Assembly: GCA_946479075.1 (NCBI GenBank)
Contig: CAMLDT010000011.1
Coordinates: 1 to 33,063 of the forward strand
Reading direction: 5' to 3'
From: an uncultured Polaromonas sp.
Lineage (GTDB): Bacteria > Pseudomonadota > Gammaproteobacteria > Burkholderiales > Burkholderiaceae
Length of the DNA stretch: 33,063 bases
Below are positions 31,012-33,063 of this stretch, piece by piece. The notes under the pieces were generated by a model. It made no database searches, had not been told where the DNA came from, and saw nothing but the letters and a program-made list of their open reading frames with translations. Each line of letters opens with the position of its first letter. Positions within the stretch are counted from its first letter, which is position 1. A program made the translations under genes and the position numbers.

Positions 31012-31779
31012 ATGAAGTTCAAGGGCAAGGTGGTGCTGGTCACCGGCGCCGGACGCGGCATAGGCGCAGCCATCGCACGGGCCTTTGCGCGAGAGGGCGC
31101 GGCCGTCGTCATCAACTACCTGCAGGACGCGGCCTCGGCCGAAGCGGTGGCGCAAGAATGCAAGGCGCTGGGCGGCGACGGCTGGGCGCTGCAGGGCGAT
31201 GTCAGTTCGCAGCCCGCGGTGACGGCGATGGTGGGGCAGGTGCTGGCCGAGATGGGCCGCATCGACGTGCTGGTCAACAACGCTTTTGCGTCCTACAGCT
31301 TCGACCCCGAGCAGCGCAAGCTGTTCTGGGAGCTCGACTGGGCCGACTACCAGCGCCAGATCGACGGCGCGGTACGCGCCACCTTCAACGTCTGCCAGGC
31401 CGTGTTGCCGCATTTCAAGCAGCGCAGCCAGGGCGCCATCGTCAACCTCGTGAGCGACCTGGTCGAACGGCCCAGCGTGCCTTATCACGACTACAGCACG
31501 GCCAAGTCCGCGCTGGTCGGTTTCAGCCGCAACCTCGCGGCCGAGCTCGGCCCGCTGGGCATACGCGTCAACTGCGTGGCGCCCGGCCTGGTTTACCCGA
31601 CGGCCGCCAGCCGGCAGACGAAAGAAGAAGTGCGCGACCTGCTGACCGCGCAAACCCCGCTGCGCCGCATCGCCACGCCAGACGATGTGGCCGGCCCGGT
31701 GCTGTTCCTGGCCTCCGACTGGAGCGGCTTCATGACCGGGCAGACGCTGTTTGTCGATGGCGGGCTGGTGATGCGGTGA
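31012..31779 (+). CDS. Classical SDR dehydrogenase (FabG-like)
   Basis: A 255-residue classical short-chain dehydrogenase. The cofactor motif is TGAGRGIG (11-18) and the NNA motif is at 89-91. The catalytic residues are S148, Y161 and K165 (YSTAK), and the C-terminus is FMTGQTLFVDGGLVMR. The lack of an acidic residue after the second strand (INYLQDA) leaves NADPH plausible. GAGGA lies 9 nt before the ATG. It follows the binding-protein gene by 156 bp containing a repeat, so co-transcription is likely but not certain. In the proposed scheme it would reduce the aldehyde made by the LuxE/LuxC pair to an alcohol. An unrelated role is possible, since the family is broad. Confidence 0.9.
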   Translation: MKFKGKVVLVTGAGRGIGAAIARAFAREGAAVVINYLQDAASAEAVAQECKALGGDGWALQGDVSSQPAVTAMVGQVLAEMGRIDVLVNNAFASYSFDPEQRKLFWELDWADYQRQIDGAVRATFNVCQAVLPHFKQRSQGAIVNLVSDLVERPSVPYHDYSTAKSALVGFSRNLAAELGPLGIRVNCVAPGLVYPTAASRQTKEEVRDLLTAQTPLRRIATPDDVAGPVLFLASDWSGFMTGQTLFVDGGLVMR

Positions 31780-31792
31780 TGGGTTGGTTCTT

Positions 31793-31853
31793 ATAAGCCT
31801 TTTAGGCCTGCAGCCCTTATTTAGCCTGCGCAAGCAGCTATCAAAACAGGAGC
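31793..31853 (+). repeat. Dispersed 3'-end repeat, copy 6 (diverged)
   Basis: It begins 14 nt after the SDR stop. It keeps GCCTGCAGCCC, GCGCAAGCAGCTATC and a GCT...AGC closing stem, but the first stem is degraded. Same orientation relative to the preceding gene as the other five. Confidence 0.7.
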
Positions 31854-31913
31854 GACGCGGGCTGTTGGGGGGGACCGGGAGCCATCGCAGCCGCCTTGTT
31901 AAACTACAGGCCT

Positions 31914-31989
31914 GCCTTTGTAGCTCAGTGGATAGAGCGATCCCCTCCTAAGGGATAGGTCGCAGGTCCGATTCCTGCCAAGGGCACCA
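31914..31989 (+). tRNA. tRNA-Arg (anticodon CCT)
   Basis: A 76-nt cloverleaf. The acceptor stem is GCCTTTG/CAAGGGC with one T-G pair, discriminator A and an encoded CCA. The D-arm is GCTC-AGTGGATA-GAGC. The anticodon stem ATCCC/GGGAT has loop CTCCTAA, giving anticodon CCT for AGG codons. The T-arm is GCAGG-TCCGATT-CCTGC, with TCCGATT in place of the usual TTCRANT loop. Confidence 0.94.
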
Positions 31990-31993
31990 TCTT

Positions 31994-32035
31994 TGGATTC
32001 ACGCGGCCATCTGATGACAGCTGCCTTTGAATCCA
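31994..32035. repeat. Inverted repeat between tRNA-Arg and tamB
   Basis: TGGATTCA (31994-32001) and TGAATCCA (32028-32035) are perfect 8-bp complements separated by 26 nt. It lies just after tRNA-Arg and just after the convergent tamB stop. No T-run follows on either strand, so a terminator role is only possible. Confidence 0.4.
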
Positions 32036-32042
32036 CCCCTGT

Positions 32043-33063
32043 TCAGTCGTACGAGAAGGTGTAGATCAGATCCACCGCGGTCTGGTCGCCGGTTTGCGCG
32101 CGGATGGTGAAGCGTTGCGACAGGTCGTAAAACACCGACAGCGTGCCGAGCGCGCCGGACAGGCTGCGCTCATAAGCTGCGTAGAAGTTGCGCGAGAAGC
32201 GTTTGCCCAGGGTGACGGCCCCGCCGCTGGCGCCGCCGTCGCCGCTGCTGAAGGACACCTCGTCCAGCCCGAGCCGGCCGGCAAGGCCGCCGGTGTTGCC
32301 GCTTTTGCTCCCCAGCAGCGCGATGGCGGCCTGCTGCAGCAAAGCGGCTTCGGCGCCGCCGCTGGCCGACGCGCGGCCGACCACCAGCCAGGAGAGTTTT
32401 TCAGCGTCGGGCAAGTCCGGCTGGGCATACAGGCGCACGGCGGGCAGCAGGGCGGTGCCGGTGATCTGCACGCCGACGCGCTGTGTCATGTTGGGCCGGA
32501 TGGCAAGGATGTCGAGCGTGGGGTTGTCGATGGCGCCGGTGAAACGCAGCACGCCCTGCTCGATATCGAGGCGCTGGCCGTAAGCGCGGTACTGGCCGCC
32601 GACGGTGCGCACCGTGCCCACCAGCCGCGGCGAAGCAAAGGAGTCGCCGGACAGCGCCAGTGTGCCGCGCACGCGGGTGTCTATGCCCTTGCCTTCGATG
32701 CGAAAGTCGTTGCCCAGGTCGATGTCCACCGCGATCTTCACCTTGCGGCTGTCTTGGGGTGGTTCGGGCGTGGGGCCGGATTGGGCCGGCGCCTGTTTAC
32801 CGATGGCAGCGCCGCCGACGTTGCGCACCAGCACGTCGCTGCCGAGTTCGGGCCGGCCTTCATCGGGCAGCAGGATACGGGCCTGGTCCACGCGCAGTGC
32901 GCCTGTGATGTCCATCTGTTTGTCGGTCAGCCCGGCCTGCAACTGGCCGGATACCGTGAGCTGGCGGTCGGTGCGTATGCTGGCGCGCAGCTTGTCGAGT
33001 CTGGCGGTCAGCGCCACCTTGGGCTGGCCGTTGACCCAGCCGGCCTCACCCTGCGCCGTGAGC
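32043..33063 (-). CDS. tamB: Translocation/assembly module protein TamB (C-terminal part; 5' end beyond window)
   Basis: About 339 C-terminal residues of a TamB (DUF490/YtfN) protein, open to the window edge. TamB is a long periplasm-spanning beta-taco protein anchored in the inner membrane that works with TamA in outer-membrane protein insertion and phospholipid transport. Visible here are the repetitive beta-strand pattern, the DUF490 hallmarks (RGTLALSGDSFASPRLVGTV, GGQYRAYGQRLDIEQGVLRF, NPTLDILAIRP), the PDLPDAEKLSWLVVGR stretch, and the terminal FYDLSQRFTIRAQTG...YTFSYD. tamA would be expected upstream of it on the minus strand, outside the window. An internal GTG near 33017 is not the start. 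Confidence 0.93.
   Translation of the reverse strand, partial: LTAQGEAGWVNGQPKVALTARLDKLRASIRTDRQLTVSGQLQAGLTDKQMDITGALRVDQARILLPDEGRPELGSDVLVRNVGGAAIGKQAPAQSGPTPEPPQDSRKVKIAVDIDLGNDFRIEGKGIDTRVRGTLALSGDSFASPRLVGTVRTVGGQYRAYGQRLDIEQGVLRFTGAIDNPTLDILAIRPNMTQRVGVQITGTALLPAVRLYAQPDLPDAEKLSWLVVGRASASGGAEAALLQQAAIALLGSKSGNTGGLAGRLGLDEVSFSSGDGGASGGAVTLGKRFSRNFYAAYERSLSGALGTLSVFYDLSQRFTIRAQTGDQTAVDLIYTFSYD

Noticed and set aside
1..33063. CRISPR arrays, prophage genes, IS transposases, rRNA genes
   Set aside because: No regularly spaced direct repeats, no phage or transposase proteins and no rRNA sequence were found on either strand; the repeats present are dispersed or palindromic.

Overview
This GC-rich, densely packed window looks like the chromosome of a betaproteobacterium in the Burkholderiales, most likely a Comamonadaceae member (Rhodoferax/Polaromonas/Acidovorax type). 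The evidence is the dusB-fis-purH order, the ubiH-like/dsbC/M61-peptidase run, a divergent phenylacetate cluster, and many copies of an intergenic repeat that I associate with this family. There is no phage, insertion-sequence transposase, plasmid gene or CRISPR array. Genus level cannot be settled from the sequence alone.

Layout. 1-1.8 kb: 5' part of miaB, a small exported protein and tRNA-Met(CAT), all on the minus strand. 2-5.4 kb: phenylacetate catabolism, with paaF(-) divergent from paaG-paaI-paaK(+) across a near-perfect 26-bp operator palindrome. 5.5-12.7 kb: an uncharacterised small protein, an M61 peptidase, dsbC, a ubiH-family hydroxylase, a MOSC protein and a membrane sensor with a degenerate GGDEF domain. 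12.7-18.5 kb: ychF, a 265-bp MITE-like element, a pseudouridine-synthase-like protein lacking its catalytic Asp, a YqaA-type membrane protein, and dusB-fis-purH. 18.5-19.1 kb: a gene-free patchwork of repeats and strong hairpins. 19.1-25.6 kb: an Fe-S flavin reductase, an SDR epimerase, an amidase, a Bcr/CflA efflux pump, tRNA-Leu(CAA), cysM and a Nudix hydrolase.

The most interesting part is 25.6-31.8 kb. A clear TPP (thiamin pyrophosphate) riboswitch leads an operon of a LuxE-like acyl-protein synthetase, a LuxC-like acyl reductase, an ABC importer (ATPase, permease, NMT1/THI5-type binding protein) and, after a 156-bp gap, an SDR dehydrogenase. Lux-type fatty-acid reductases normally feed luciferase, but here there is no luxAB or luxD and control is by thiamin. 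I propose that the operon imports a carboxylated thiamin fragment (pyrimidine or thiazole acid) and reduces it acid to aldehyde to alcohol for thiamin salvage. That function is inference. The riboswitch, the gene families, the conserved active-site cysteines and the overlapping gene order are visible in the sequence.

31.8-33.1 kb: tRNA-Arg(CCT), then the C-terminal part of tamB on the minus strand. A second recurring theme is a repeat of about 58 bp present six times, each time starting 14-41 nt after a stop codon and in one fixed orientation relative to that gene, with two conserved stem-loops.
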